A stretch of 64,000 bases of DNA from Parelaphostrongylus tenuis. Lineage: Eukaryota; Nematoda; Chromadorea; Rhabditida; Metastrongylidae. A model generated the notes under the pieces. The model made no database searches. It was not told the origin of the DNA and saw nothing but the letters and a program-made list of their open reading frames with translations. The translations under genes and the position numbers were made by a program. The stretch spans positions 171,599 through 235,598 of the forward strand of contig JAHQIW010000772.1 in the NCBI GenBank assembly GCA_019055375.1, written 5' to 3'. Positions 1-13,054 of the stretch are shown here, piece by piece (the stretch's first letter is position 1; each line of letters begins with the position of its first letter).

Positions 1-414
1 TAGGATGAAAGATCACTAGGAGTTATCGAACGCGCAGTCGAAAGGTCGATGCTAGGAGCATCCCGTATTTCGCAAATGAGAGAAAGGATCCGAAGTTCCG
101 ACCTACGTCATCGATCGAAAATCAGAGACGCCGTTCTACACACCAAGATGTCGAAAATAAGGTGGGCTGGACACGCGATGCGCTTCAACGACAACCGATG
201 GACGAGAGCCGTTAGCGACAGGATTCCTCGGTACGTCAAGCGCTCTAAAGGAAGACCACTGACCCGTTGGTCCAATTCCTTCACGAAAGCGATAGAAAAA
301 AGATATGATGCTCAGCGAATCCCTGGATCAAGGAGGACCCACTGGGCTACTCTTGCGCGCGATAGAAAAAAATGGAAGAGTTGCTGGTACCCGCTCGAGT
401 CACTCGACGATTAA
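1..414 (+). pseudogene. RTE-clade LINE, C-terminal fragment
   Basis: The frame ending at the TAA at 412-414 reads as the tail of a nematode RTE non-LTR retrotransposon polyprotein, downstream of the reverse transcriptase domain. Recognisable blocks include IRWAGHAMRF, DNRWTRAVSD and HWATLARDRKKWKS. The same blocks occur in the decayed element at 39.9-42.7 kb and in a fragment near 22.3 kb. The body of the element lies to the left of the window. Bases 1-3 are an in-frame TAG, where related copies have a sense codon, so this copy is probably dead. The 3' end lies near 450, where a hammerhead repeat begins. Family assignment rests on recognition of the protein, not on a search. Confidence 0.85.
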
Positions 415-454
415 CGGAACGACAGGTGATACAGGTGATAATTTCACTGGACAT

Positions 455-690
455 ATAGTATAAAACGTTCGTTGTCGCTAACTCTTAGTGTGGGGACTGG
501 AGTACCCACACAGGATTGGCAAAAGGCGAGAAAGGGCAACTGCCCAACTGACGAGATCGCAAGATCAAAACACGTGTATCGGGCTCTATAAGTCAGCCCT
601 CATTGACAGACCACTGACATGCGTGGCGCAAAAAATGACTGCCAGGCATATTGAAATTTGAGCTGTGGTTCTAAAAAAACACTCGAAACG
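455..690 (+). repeat. Hammerhead-bearing repeat, family 1 subfamily b
   Basis: This copy matches the plus-strand unit at 8650-8905 almost throughout. Shared blocks are CGTCGCTAACTCTTA, GAGAAAGGG and the tail ATTGAAATTTGAGCTGTGG. It carries a hammerhead-like core at 542-584. It starts directly after the RTE 3' end. No protein is encoded. Confidence 0.8.
542..584 (+). ncRNA. Hammerhead ribozyme, type I, core-mutated
   Basis: Core CTGACGA is followed by stem II GATC-GCAA-GATC (4 bp, GNRA loop), then AAAACACGTGTA and stem I strand TCGGGC. Stem I pairs with GCCCAA at 5 of 6 positions. The expected GAAA reads AAAA, so the invariant G12 is A. The same change is seen at 8753-8795. The fold is clear but activity is doubtful. 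Confidence 0.6.
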
Positions 691-3600
691 AAAGATATGT
701 TCACATATCCATAACCATTCGCCTCTTGTGATGATACTTAATTTTCATAGCTTCCATGGTAACTCCATCTTAATAATAAGCGGGCAAAGCGTTCGCATTT
801 GCCAATATCTTAAAAAGTCGTTACACACATTGTTGCAGTCGACGTCACTATTTGCTGAGTAATCAATGTATAGTTGAGTTATCCGTCCTTCTATCAAAGT
901 TCCAATCCAGGAGGACATATAGCAGAAGGATCAGTTTTATTCAAGAAATGGGGCCAATGTATTGTGTGTGCATTATAGAGCACTTCCACTTAACTCGCTA
1001 AAGTTACGTAGTTGTTTTCTATAGCCCCAGGAGACACCTGCTAAGTAGGCCTTTGTTGCTGATGACGAGAAAGGGTGAAATGCCAACGAATAATTGAGTC
1101 ACGAGATTTTCGTAAAATATATTGCCTAAAGAATGGCTTTGTGCCTTACATTCTATGATGTCGAAAAGCATAGCGCAGCTTTATATCATATTTAGTGTTA
1201 GCCCATTATGTCTCAGTGTGAATGGACTGCAGTACAACTGCGACCGGAAATCATCATTGTTGAGCCTTCGGCGGTTCCAAGATTTTGAGCGAATCGAGGT
1301 TTAATTGAGATTTGAGAGATATGAGATTAAAGGCCACCGTCTATATGCCTATAGCCAAAGCGGAATAGCACAGACTTTCTTCAGTACAAAAAATTAAACG
1401 TCGTCCTACGCAAACATCGAATGAATGGGTTATCATCAATGTTCATTTTCATAGCAGAAATTTCAGAGTGGTATATTCAGTAATAATAATAATAATAATA
1501 ATAATAATGGTTGAAAAAGAGGTGAATTCTACGTATATTTAAGTACGGCCACTGTTGGAAGTGAGTGCGAGAGAACCACAAAAAGAACTGACACAGTAGA
1601 AGAAGCGTCCGATGTCATATTGTATTTGTATATCTCAACCCTCACCATCTCTTTCTCCATTGACCCTCTGCTAAGCCAAATAAGTGAGATAAAAAAACTT
1701 AGCTTACTTGTTACTTCCTGCAATCGTCGAGTTAGTTATGTTCTTAGTAGACTTTCTTCAGAACTTTTTGCAATGAAGCCTGACCACCATATCATTAAAC
1801 ACTTCGTTGCGAGAAGAAAGCCACGTAGTAACAACTTATGGCTGTTGCCAGAAAATTGCCTCAAACATGTAGAACATGAGGTGCCACATAGCTCATCCTC
1901 ATAATAGTGCACATCGTAGCGCCTTCGATCATTGACTGTCGACGCAGGTCGGTATGTGTAATGCAACTCATTTCCTTGTATCAGAATAAAATACTTTTAT
2001 CTTCAAGGTCTTTGTAGAGTGTTCGAAAGCTCTGATTAATCTCTCGTGCTGCGCTTCATCCCCTTTTCGGAGCCGCAATCAAAATAGAAAAAGTCGTTTT
2101 TCTTCTAATTTATTCTTATGATTATTTCACGCTGTGTCGATCCACACAATCCTTGTAATGTCTACGTCGTTTCCGTCATCGATGAAAATCTAGGATTTCG
2201 AATGTGGGTTGTTCTGCTTCGACATATCGGTTCTTCTAGAGATTTTTGCATGCTCATCTAGTCAGTTACTTCTAGAATCTTGGAAGAACCATGCTAGTGC
2301 GTTTCTAGATTACAAGCATGCAGCAGCTTTTGAGAAAATCCACTGAGATAGTCCCGTGTCCTATAAGATTGTTTCCGAGTGCGGAGCCACGCGAATGGAT
2401 CGACCTGGGGCCCAATCGAGTATTGGCTTTATTTATCTTGATTAGAATCACTGCCGCTTCTCTCACTACATGCCTCACAAAATAGCCTTGTTCAAATTTG
2501 GATACGATGCTGGCTGTACATAACTATGACATTGATGTTTTAGTGATCTCCACAAATCACCCAGTTTGTTCAGCTCAGCTGTTGAGTTCATACTCTTTTG
2601 GTTGTTCGCGATGTCTGTTTCTGGCACAAGTACACATAGCAGCAGCTTTTGCAAATATGTACTGTGGTAGAGTAAGGACAAAGTAGCTTTTTGACAGCTG
2701 ATATCTAGCTAAGGAATTGTTTTTCTTCTTGTAGATTCCATCAACGCACTTGTTTGCGAAAAGCGTCTCCGCTGTAACAGCCAAATGCAGATTGGGTATC
2801 GCAAATTTAGATCAGTGTTGTCATTCGTACATTCTTCGATCCGTTATGCAAGAAGCAACTATTTTTTAGGTTGTAGTAATTATCTAATAGTTCAAAGCTC
2901 AAGGATGTCAAAGGTGTATCTCGTTTTCAAAATAACTTCATCACTACGCTTTAATAGTGAAAATAAAATTCAAACTCAACCAGACATTTTTCGCTGAGCA
3001 AAGCTTTTCTTTTAAAGTTTTGACAATCATCGATAGTTCAATATGAGTAGTTAGAGTAGTTCCTCTACATCAATATGTGATTGGTTTTTGAAAAGGATTT
3101 TTTAGTGCACTGTAGCGCCCAAAAGGATGTTGAGTTTCGCTCAGCACAACATTCACGCCAAACCACTGTGCTTCACCATTATGTGAATAGGGATTTCACA
3201 ACAGGGCCTCGAAATCATCGCGCTTTTCCGATGCCTCATTTGCGAACCTCAGTCTTTGTATGGTTGTTACAGGCGCAAGATTCCCTCTCGGATGCCAAAT
3301 AGATTGTTGGAATCGACGAGATTCAACGTTTCGAATGATTACTAAAAGTCAAAAGAAAATCTTTGGTCAGCTAGAAACGTTTGAATAAGAATCGTAATCT
3401 TATTTTTTTCTTAAAACACAATAAACAAAGCAAGGAATTTATTCGACTATCGCTGCAGCATTTTTGTTAGTATTACTTATTGATTCACTTTTATTCACTT
3501 TATTTTTCAAGATACCGAAAACGAAACAAACGATGTTATCTTTCTTTCAATTCAGAAGCAATAGACGAATGTTACTTTTCCACATTAAAAATAAATACAA

Positions 3601-4015
3601 GAGGAAGCGAAAAAAACAAGAGTTTCGAATTCAGAACAGAACTAAGAACAAAGACGGGAGACTAACCGTGATTTCTTAATGGAATGGAATGCTCAACAAT
3701 GAGCGATCGTGGATGTCGAAGCTTCGTCAGCAGTGCTAATCCGTGCCGAATTAGGGAAAGAAACAACTCACGACCATCATTCGGCCATCTAACGATGTCT
3801 CTCTTTTCGAGAGTCCACACGAAAACGACCATCATTGCGTGACGTCACAACAAAAAACACGATGAGACCAAAAGAATTTTCACCAATAAAAATAATTACT
3901 GTTTAGTTTTTAGAAGGGAATGGGTACATAAGACCATATTATACAAAATCTTTTATCTCAACCCGCTTTTCAACTCCCTCTAAAGATAAGACTTTTTTCG
4001 CTTTTCGTCGGAAAT
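691..4015. other. Non-coding stretch
   Basis: No supported gene. The stretch holds an AAT microsatellite at 1481-1508 and two short copies of an interspersed repeat near 2755-2815 and 3095-3160, recognisable by a cgctgtaacrgccaaa-like block that recurs near 48,520. Short open frames here show no protein signature. Confidence 0.6.
1481..1508. repeat. (AAT)n microsatellite
   Basis: About nine uninterrupted AAT/TAA units. Confidence 0.95.
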
Positions 4016-4440
4016 TTAATGCTCATTCGAAAACTCAAATCTCATCAATTCTAGTACTATTCTTCGTTGCTGAAAAAGTCTTCATGGAGCATTGTAGAAG
4101 AAGAAACAAAATCACGCTTTACACTCGGCGCTCATTTAGTCGGCTAGTGTCAATGGTGGTCTTTTGACATACCTTTAGTAGCCATTTAGGAGCATAAATT
4201 GTGAAAATTTTAAGGCCAACATTACTTTCAAGGTCTTCATTAATCGCGAGAAGAGCGAAAAGAAGAACCCATGTTAATTAAACAAGCAAGAAATCACATT
4301 ATGCAAACTCACGTTTGTATAAGACATCATCGTCATCATCCTCGCCGTCAAGTTTATCCTTAACCACAATAATTGTCGTAGTTTGCGCAACTACTCGAAC
4401 AAGCAGTGCTGCAAATCTCGTAGTTGTGCCATCAATACAT
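4016..4440 (-). CDS. Possible 3' end of an unidentified three-exon gene
   Basis: Three open blocks on the minus strand join in phase through plausible splice sites. The first block is 4440-4313 (acceptor AAATAAG, donor GTGAGT). The second is 4234-4173 (acceptor ATGAAG, donor GTATGT). The third is 4069-4016 (acceptor TTTTTCAG, stop TAA). The joined peptide is about 80 residues. It has an acidic run of five aspartates (GEDDDDDVLYK) followed by a hydrophobic block (KIFTIYAPKWLLK). I do not recognise the protein, and no upstream exon was identified. The introns are short, about 80-105 bases, as usual in nematodes. Agreement of three phases and two strong donors supports it, but the exons are short and chance is possible. 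Confidence 0.35.
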
Positions 4441-7400
4441 CTTATTTAAACGTATCTTCGGTACATTTCATTCAATCGTAACTTGGCTCAAATTCGACAG
4501 TGGTTCTATATAAGCTAATTTACTTCTGGGTAATACTTTAGATGGTGTAATACCTTTTCTTCTCTTCGAAATGGTCAATGTTTTATCGAATCATCATTAC
4601 TCGTCGGTTGTGGTTTTAACAACACCGGTGTGATCTTGAGTTAATCATGGAATGTCCTCCATATAGTTCAACCACTGTCAGCCCTTCTGAATTGAGTTTA
4701 CCATGTTGGGACTATTATTCATCCAAGATACTGGTTGGCCGAAAATATCAACTGTCATCGTGTTCATTGAAATCGACAATATTCTTATGTTTCAAAAATG
4801 AAGAAGCTTCTTGGTGTGAATGAACTTGCTGTATGCCTCGCGTGCTTGAGCGTGCTTTTTTTGTTTATTGAGCATAACATTGAGTGATTAAAATTTCGTC
4901 TAGGGCATAGAATCACGAAATATCAAAAGCTGTCTTATCACCTTCTTTCTGTATTCTTCAGATTGCCCATTTACCTAGAGTACTGAACATTCGATTGTAT
5001 CAAGATACTTTATAATATACCAACGTCGCGTAATGCTATCAAAAAAGACCGCGGCTTATGACCATATCTATTCCACCGGTACAAAAGAAGGGTAGAATTT
5101 CTTTGTTAAACTCCACCTTGTGTTCGAATCTTCACCTATCCTGTGCTGGTGCTCTAAAAGTTAAGTGGCAGAAAAAGAGAAAAAGATAACAAACAAAGCA
5201 GAAAAAAAGGACCTCAATAATGATACCAGCAGCCTCGGAAATCCGTACCGAACATACGACAAGACGAGTTATAAGTGATGCCCGACTTCACATACTCTCA
5301 TCACTCATTCCGAAGCTTGGCAACAACCTGAAATCATTTCTGAACTTAAAAAAAACATAAAATAATCTAAGCAAAAATCGCAACTAACATCACTTCAGAT
5401 GTGGCGTAAATCAAAAGGAAGGGAGATATACACAAATCAGTTAGGACATCAACGCACAACATTGCTGGATAATAGGAACGCACGAACCACAGGAATGTGG
5501 TTTGTGGAAGTTAGCCTTTTTCTGTTCAATATCTCACCTCCGTCTCCACAATTACGTTTCAAAACATCACTGTCAGATGTAATTCCTGTCAATGAGATTT
5601 ATTGTACATCAGAGGCGCTACATCCAAGATATGCAATGTGGAGTAGTATTTTCTTTGTTCCCTGGCTACAAAGAGGAAGTGGATTTTACCTTCTTGCTTT
5701 AGCTAATTGAAATCAAACTTTAAAAGTTTAGATGGCTCTATAGTATACAGAAGTCCGTTTCGACAATCGGTTATTACGGATCTTTGGAAGAAATTGGTTG
5801 GTTCTTTATTCGAGTGCTTCATACTTTCGGCTGTAGAAAATTTCAGCCTTTACAGCTTCTATGCCAATGTCAGTAATTGATATGGTTAAGCAGCAGCTAT
5901 TGTTTGAGAGCGAAATCGACTCAAAGACCTCTATCCGACTATACTGAACAGCAGATAATTAAATAAAAGTAGCCTTCTGATATCATTGCGTGGTTTTCTT
6001 AAGATAACGTGAGGCTCTTCAGAGTATCCCACAAGCTTTCCGACCATTGAGCTCTTCCATTGCGACTCAAATAAAAGCGATTCTAGCGAAGCCTACTTTC
6101 CATTCTTCTTCTACCACTTTAGTTCTACGACTACGTTGCAACCACATGTGAGTTGCCCCCACTAGTTCCATGCTGTTGTGATGCATGCTTACGTTATCCT
6201 TTGACCCAAATCTTCACTTACGTTAATCTTTGCCCAAAAGACCCAAATCTTACTGTCTATCCAACAAGGGTGGATTCTCTGCCCTGCTTACTCTGCCACT
6301 CTCACCCCCAGAGTGAGGACTGCTCCACCTAGTCCTCTGTGACTGCAGCCTTCAACGTGCAAATCACGGTCTTTCTCACTCTCTCTACCGTCCATCGGAA
6401 AGAAAGTTTCTGGTTTGTGACCTACTACAACACATCACTATAGTAGTTCTTTGTTCTCACTACAGTATGCCTGCACTACCGACGTCTCTTCAACCGATGT
6501 AGTGCAACGGCTCAGCACTTGCGCCCGGATAGGGCGATATATGGGTTCACATCCCAATTGACGCAAATTTTTTGCCCATCACTTGTATCATTGGGTATAT
6601 TATAAGATCCCACTATCGCTAAAGGCGGTCAATTAAGAAGATTTCTAATTAATATAGAATTATCTGAGTGCTTAACGTTAAAACAACCGAGTGAAAGTTT
6701 TGCTCGTTCAGCTTCAATTTCGCAAGACTTCATCCGTATGCAGGTTACTTCATCTTGAGTTATTCATAGTCGTGTAACACTGCTGAGACACGCCTAAAAT
6801 GAAAGTTTCCGTCCCACTAGATTATAGCGAAATTTCAGCTTTTCAACAATTACAGCGAAAGTGACTCGGTGTGCGTCACGCTTATCGCAAAATGGAACCA
6901 CGTGTCTTTATGATGAGATCGAAAGAGTGCATGGACTTTTGAACGAATCTTTTTCACTAGCAATTGGGTCACATCTATACTCAAAAGGATATTACATTAT
7001 AACCCTCCCATAGGGTTTTAAATCACATTGCGGTGCACACCGTTATGATTCGCCTCTTTTAACGCTCTTCCGAATCTGTCCTGAATAATGAATGATTTCT
7101 TGATAATGTTCCTTCGTGGTAGGTAATATAACGTGCAACAAAAGTGATTTATAGAGTTCACCTCTGACTCGAATACTCACAACCGCTCTCTGCAATTAAT
7201 TCGCATATAGTTTGGATAATTCCATTTTCGAATAACACTGGCTTTTCTTCTGGAGATGAGTTATTGATAAGCCTGAAGTGAAGCAGTTTTAAGTTGCATC
7301 ATATCACCTGGTATATGACGAACTATTCATAATAGAAGTGGAGATGTTAGCTCTAGAAGGGTATCCTAGAATTCAGAAATTATTGAAGAATATATCATTT

Positions 7401-8109
7401 CTGGACTTGTTAGATAGAATGAAAACTGCAATTTTATTGTATTTCTTACATACTCTGTTGTTGCAATATAGAGTGAACGTTATTAAAAATTTACAAAAAG
7501 TAGTTTTACATGCAAAAAAATCTAATGAGATCCGTATCGAGTGTCTGATGTTATCTATATCACTTGTCGACGTTAGGTCTCGACTTTGACGCCTTCATTT
7601 TCGTTGTTAACTCTGTCCCACTTAGGTAATCCTGCATAAATAAATAAAATAGAAAATAAGGCAGTTGTTTTAATCATATTTTGTGCATTCTACATGTCCT
7701 GAGGGGAAGAGAACTGCAAAGTGGCTAGTGATGCTGCCCATTAGCAGGCTGGATTCTAGTTCGACACTTTTCCGACGCTCTCTTCCAGTTTATGAGGGAA
7801 CACGTTAGCTCGGCCATCTTCAAGATTGCAAGGATATCTACTCGATCAGTATTCTACGGAACTATGAAGAACGTGAAATCGTCAAGCACAATCGCAACAA
7901 TACGAAAAATTTTCCGAGACTTTTGAGAAAATGAATGGGAGGAAACGGATAAAGTGCAAGAAGTGCTGCAATCCGCACAGTAAATTGTGATGACAGGCTG
8001 TGTAAAGAAAAGAGTAGAAAATATCCATGAGGCTACTTGGTTGCTTCCAGCATATGAGCCATTCGATATGCAGCTATACGATCCGAAAATGTTATTGCTT
8101 TCCCAGGCT
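4441..8109. other. Non-coding stretch with one SINE
   Basis: Apart from the tRNA-like SINE at 6493-6640 I see no gene or recognised element. The frames at 5399-5710 and 7338-7589 have no identifiable domain. Confidence 0.55.
6493..6640 (+). repeat. tRNA-derived SINE, type B
   Basis: The head resembles a Pol III tRNA promoter: a box A-like GTGCAACGGCTCAGCAC and a box B-like GGGTTCACATCCC, followed by ttgacgcaaa. A shared tail (ctaaaggcggtcaa) matches copies at 33,306 and 51,614. It does not fold as a functional tRNA. Confidence 0.65.
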
Positions 8110-8280
8110 CAAGGGTAACCACTGGATTGACGAGATCACAAGATCGAAAACACGTGTTTCGGGCCTTATAAGTCAACCCTCTTTGACAGACCACTGACAT
8201 GCGTAGCTCAGAAAAAGATTATCAGGCATATTGAAATTCGAGCTGCGGTCTTAAGAAAACAATCGAGACGAAAGATATGA
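8110..8280 (+). repeat. Hammerhead-bearing repeat, family 1 subfamily b, partial
   Basis: Shares GACAGACCACTGACATGCG and the ATTGAAATTCGAGCTG tail with the units at 455 and 8650. It abuts an inverted unit at 8281. Confidence 0.75.
8122..8164 (+). ncRNA. Hammerhead-like ribozyme, degenerate
   Basis: TTGACGA (expected CTGANGA, so C3 is T), stem II GATC-ACAA-GATC, then an intact GAAA and TTTCGGGC. The core defect differs from that of the neighbouring copies. Confidence 0.55.
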
Positions 8281-8625
8281 TATTTCAGAATTATTATCAT
8301 AGCCAACATGTCATGTGGTCTGTTAATGGGTTCTTGTACAGCCCGATACACATGTTACGACCTTGTAGTCTCGCCAGTCGGGCAGAACCCGTCGTCTTTA
8401 GTCTTTATCCAATCCTCTCGACGATCCCTACTCTCCCTATGAAGAGGTCAGTAACGACGAACGATTTACAGTGCACTGTCATTAAGTGAAGAATCACAAG
8501 ATCGGTGATTTTCGACACTCGATTGTTCTCGGCTGTTAATTACGTGATATTGTAACTTTATCTGAAATATTTTTTACGACGAGGCTCGAATTTCAATATA
8601 TCTCTGCCTTTGCTTTAAGCTTCTT
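8281..8625 (-). repeat. Hammerhead-bearing repeat, family 1 subfamily c
   Basis: A minus-oriented unit, head-to-head with the preceding plus unit. It closely resembles the unit at 42,825-43,185, including the segment gaagaggtcagtaacgacga. Confidence 0.75.
8341..8383 (-). ncRNA. Hammerhead-like ribozyme, degenerate
   Basis: On the minus strand, stem I GCCCGA/TCGGGC is perfect, but the core reads CTGGCGA and the GAAA box reads GTAA. Stem II (GACT/GGTC) still pairs. Confidence 0.5.
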
Positions 8626-8649
8626 GTTCCTAATAAAATTGGCAAGTTG

Positions 8650-8905
8650 AGTTCTTCACTGAACATAGAGTGTAAAACGTACGTCGTCGCTAACTCTTAT
8701 TGTGGGGACTGGAGCACCCACAGAGATTAGCAAAAGACGAGAAAGGGTAACTGCCCGACTGACGAGATCGCAAGATCAAAATACGTGTATCGGGCTCTAT
8801 AAGTCAGCCCTCATTGACAGACCACTGACATGCGTGGCTCAAATAATGATTATCAGGCATATTGAAATTTGAGCTGTGGTCTTAAGAAAACACTCGAAAT
8901 GAAAG
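8650..8905 (+). repeat. Hammerhead-bearing repeat, family 1 subfamily b
   Basis: A unit beginning acatagagtgtaaaacg and ending in the tail TTAAGAAAACACTCGAAATG. It is the third unit of the 8.1-8.9 kb cluster. Confidence 0.8.
8753..8795 (+). ncRNA. Hammerhead ribozyme, type I, core-mutated
   Basis: Stem I GCCCGA/TCGGGC (6 bp), core CTGACGA, stem II GATC-GCAA-GATC. The GAAA box is AAAA, the same G12-to-A change as at 542-584. Confidence 0.6.
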
Positions 8906-9371
8906 ACTACTGCAACAGTTAGCGAATTCGATAAGACTACAAACACAACTTCCAAAGATTTGTTATTTGACTTAGGAAAAAGCTACTCTTCCGCTCGCTT
9001 CCCTCAAATCGGTCATCCTTAGAAAAAGCCTTTAGAATCGAAAATACGATTATAGCTGCAGACGTTACTGAACTCCATTTGAAAACAAGAGAGTATTTTT
9101 CCCAAAGTCACGCTCGCGATCCTTCTATAGCCCAATATTGAGATCTTGCATATAGAAATGCACGAGATGTTTCTATTCTTTGTTCTTTCTCGCATATATG
9201 AATATATGACTATGTATATACGCGTGCATACGTGTATGTATATGCGTACGTATACTTATACGCGCATATACATTCATATGTACACATTTATGAATGCATA
9301 TATATATAAATACATGCATATATATACATATATATTTTAAACATGCATACGCAAGTACATGTGTATATTTA

Positions 9372-9407
<36 letters not shown>

Positions 9408-12400
9408 GTGCTCGTATTTGATACACAGTTAAGGTCACAGGAATTACCCTTCAAAGGATTAAAATTACTCGTTGGGTACGAAATTCAATTTTACCCCGCA
9501 CTCAATGCAGTGAATTTAATTTATAACTGAAGCTAAGAAAATGTCATCTTTTAACATATTTGATGACATGATAAATTATATGCTTAGCTCAATCTAGATC
9601 TTGTGAAGGAAACAGGTAGAAAACGTATACCACCAGCAAAAACATATTCGCCATAAATTAAGTTTCATAAAAATTTTGCAATTGACTGTAAATTAAACGC
9701 TTTTAAAGTGCTGCGAATGAGGAATTGATTAGTCTATATTGATTTCTGTTTTCATTTAATTTATTTAACCTTTCAAAATTCTCGAAGATCAAGACACTTT
9801 ATTCTTTAGAGAGTACCATGTAACAATGAGATACACAATCACATTGAACTTGTTAACATGAACTCATGAGAGAGTCTCCCATATTCTATGCTGTAATTCA
9901 AACATTGCACAGTGTTAAGCTAATACCTTTTTTACCAAGACGGTCTGTGGTTTTTAGGTGTCCAACACTACGCTATCAAAAAAAGTCGTAGAAGAAGTGC
10001 ACGAAAGAGTATGCCACGACCCGCACCAACTAAAAATGAGTCTTTATAAACGGAAAAAGTGCAGCGTAAGAGACTTCGAACAAGAGGCTAACTAGACTTG
10101 AACAGTGCCATGAATGAGGGCACGCGCAAATGGATCGTAGAGGAAAGGGTTCAGCCAAAGAAAAATGAGCGCATATCACATAATAACAAAATGAAAAAAA
10201 AGATTTTTTCACAATAGCGATGTAAACGGATTAGACGAATAGAAATCGAAGATAGTATGAGATTTCACATGCACAATACACGTTAATGAGCCAATCAACC
10301 TGTACTTATCGGATTGACATTTATGTACCGGGGAGTTGCTGATAGCTGATAATCTAATTTATTCATGAAAGTAATTCTTGCTGACTTGTCGTTTGATCCA
10401 AGAACGTATTCCATGCTATAAGATATTTGCGAGGTAATTTATTCCAAGATTCCTCCGTGGACTCGTGAATACAGTGAGACATTTTGTAGTTAATAGATCT
10501 TTTACTGCTTTTTATTTGATATTATATGGGAAAGTGCAGAGCAGTGCGTTGTGATGCAAAGAGTATCCGGTTTTCGACGCGCTCTGGACAAATCCTGGAG
10601 TGACTCAGAGTCAACATATATTCCTCAACAAAATTAGAGCATTTGCTGTTGATTAATCCCTGAAGAATGCTTCATGGAACTAGCTCCATTCGTATCATCA
10701 TTTGAAGTTAATGAATGCATATCTGGACTATGCAGTGACTTTTGGTGACCTACAGATGTATAGGCTCAGTGCTGCTATTCTCTCAGATAATTCTGGCACG
10801 AATTCGTCGACTGAGAATTGGAAAGCTTGGTAGGTGAAGGAAAGAGAAAAGGTTTTCTACATGCTTTCAAGCTTCCTAATTTCTCTGCTACAAAAGCAGA
10901 AGTCATAATTTTTTTACGCAGAAATTTCCGAAATATTTGATGTTAGAATATCACCTTCATTGATTAGTTATCAGACATGTCTATAGCCGAGACTTTAGAA
11001 TTAAAAGAAGGTATGTTTTAATTCCTGTTCTACAACGATGAATGCCAGAATAAGTTTCAATCGCAAGCAACAATTAATCTTTCCATAACATTCTGACTAA
11101 ACTATCTTCAATTTGTAACGGAATCAATATGACAGAATGATCAAACAGTGTCATTTGATAATGTTTAAAAAGCAACAACTGCATAAACACATTCTGTGCA
11201 AGAAAAATGCCCATACATAAATGGTAAAAGACAGCCTCTATGATATAGGAAATAATCTCAATAGTGAGTCTGAAATGTAGAGAGCTTCTTCGAAAACATT
11301 ATAGTAGTCTATACCTTTACAGAGGACAGCATAAGCGATATCGCCACTCGATCGCGACCATTGTTTTTCAACAAAGAAATTTTGCTTTGTTTCGCTATAT
11401 ACTTCAGGTGTTTACTACCACTCTATTAGAACGTAATTTTCTCTACAAGCCTATAAACTTTTTTGTGCAGATATAACTCCTATATGCAATGAAAACTCCG
11501 AATGTGAAACGGAATTTGATTTTTCGCTCTTCCACTGCGCTATGGAAACCTTTTCTAGAACCAGTTTATGCTTCAAATTCGCCGAAAGGAAATTCGTGTG
11601 TAAAATAAGATTTTATTTATGCTGCTACACCGTATTACAAAAGCATTTTTGAGAATCAAGCAAAGTGTCGAAGTTTTCCAGATATAGGCTTCTAAATGAT
11701 TATTTAAACCGTAGATAAAAGGTTTCGTTCAGCAAAAAAAAAAGATTTCCGAAAATTTGAGGGTGAAATTGACCCTTATCGCCTGCAAAAGCTATAGTAA
11801 ACGAAATTATGATTTGGCTGATCAGGATAGTCGTCGTGCATAAATTCTGAAACGTTTTTGGGGAAATGAAAATGAGCAGTTGACCTCATGTTTAACAACA
11901 AAAGATCGTCTAATTTCCATTCATACGGGGCTTGAGCAACGTCCACTTCCGGCTTGAAATTAACATTTCTAAACTTTTGTTGGCCTTAATTTTAATGAAA
12001 AATTTTTAGCTTGTAAGAAAATGGGCAATAAGATAGTTTATTGTTCTACTTTGGTGTAAATCAGAGTTTTGCAGAAAATTCTCTTCAACAAAAAACGAAG
12101 ATGTTGCTTTCGAAGGTCTTCTGTCACTGTTTAATGTTTGATGTTTGAAGCTTATTTCAACAGTTTCTTTAAAAGGGCTAAATTCCCCATCAGTTTTGGG
12201 TCTTTTCACAAACTAGAACTCCATCTGCGCACATCACAGCTTAGTACCCAGAAAACCAGTTGTCAATACGAGATATTGAGTCGTCATGACGATATTGTGC
12301 CTTTTGCATATCCTTTTATTTTATACCGTATCACAATATATAATGCGCCAACCACGAAGTGCTCGTATTTGGCCACTTCAGATTCACGCGATGCCATCGA

Positions 12401-13049
12401 CGTCCATTGGCGAGTGGTATTGTTGCCGGTCAATGCGCGCAAGGTGCAGATTTGACAACGACTCAGGGCATTGGTCATGCACCACGCTCCAAACCATCCA
12501 GAGAGATGGCAAAATGACTTGGTCGAGTGCGGTGTGGAGCCACCCACTTGCGCGCATTGAACGATACCGCTGCCACTATGCCAATCGATGTCGGTTTAGT
12601 TAGAAGTTGATGTGACTATTGAACACGGGAAAGGATACAATTGTGTTATCGACGTAAATTTTTAGCACTGCGAGTAGAGGACATTCTCCCCTTCTTATTT
12701 AGCTATTTATAATCACTTAGTAGCTTTAATCTCAGCAATTTCATCACTGTTTTTCTCCGAAAAGACTTTCAACGAAGAAAAGATCAAGTTTCCAGCATTG
12801 CCGAACATTCACACAGCGCTGTAAAACCCTATCCACATAAACACCTTCCACACACCTTCCTTGCTACAGCACAATAAAGGAGACTTCTTGAAAAACTATC
12901 AAAGTATCGGAATCAACGAGATTGACGCAATCGAGAAAATTTAAGGAAAAAGAGAAAAAGGTGCGCCTGGAGTGCGAAACGTGTTCTTATTTCCGCTCCC
13001 ACATCGCTTTATGCAGACTTTGAAAAAAAAACTACTTTACAAATAGCAA
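8906..13049. other. Non-coding stretch
   Basis: Holds the TA-rich microsatellite at 9190-9415. A more GC-rich patch at 12,350-12,600 has overlapping open frames on both strands but no recognisable domain. No gene could be supported. Confidence 0.55.
9190..9415. repeat. TA/TATGTA-rich microsatellite
   Basis: A degenerate alternating purine-pyrimidine tract of TATA, CATA and TGTA steps ending in a pure TA run near 9375-9410. The long tyrosine/isoleucine open frames over it are artefacts of the repeat. Similar tracts lie at 28.7 and 60.0 kb. Confidence 0.9.
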
Positions 13050-13054
13050 GAAGC

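Noticed and set aside
9146..9530. Three long open frames rich in Tyr, Ile, His and Met
   Set aside because: They lie on the TA/CATA microsatellite on both strands; composition artefact.
12284..12603. GC-richer patch with overlapping open frames on both strands
   Set aside because: No domain, codon pattern or splice signal singles out a frame.
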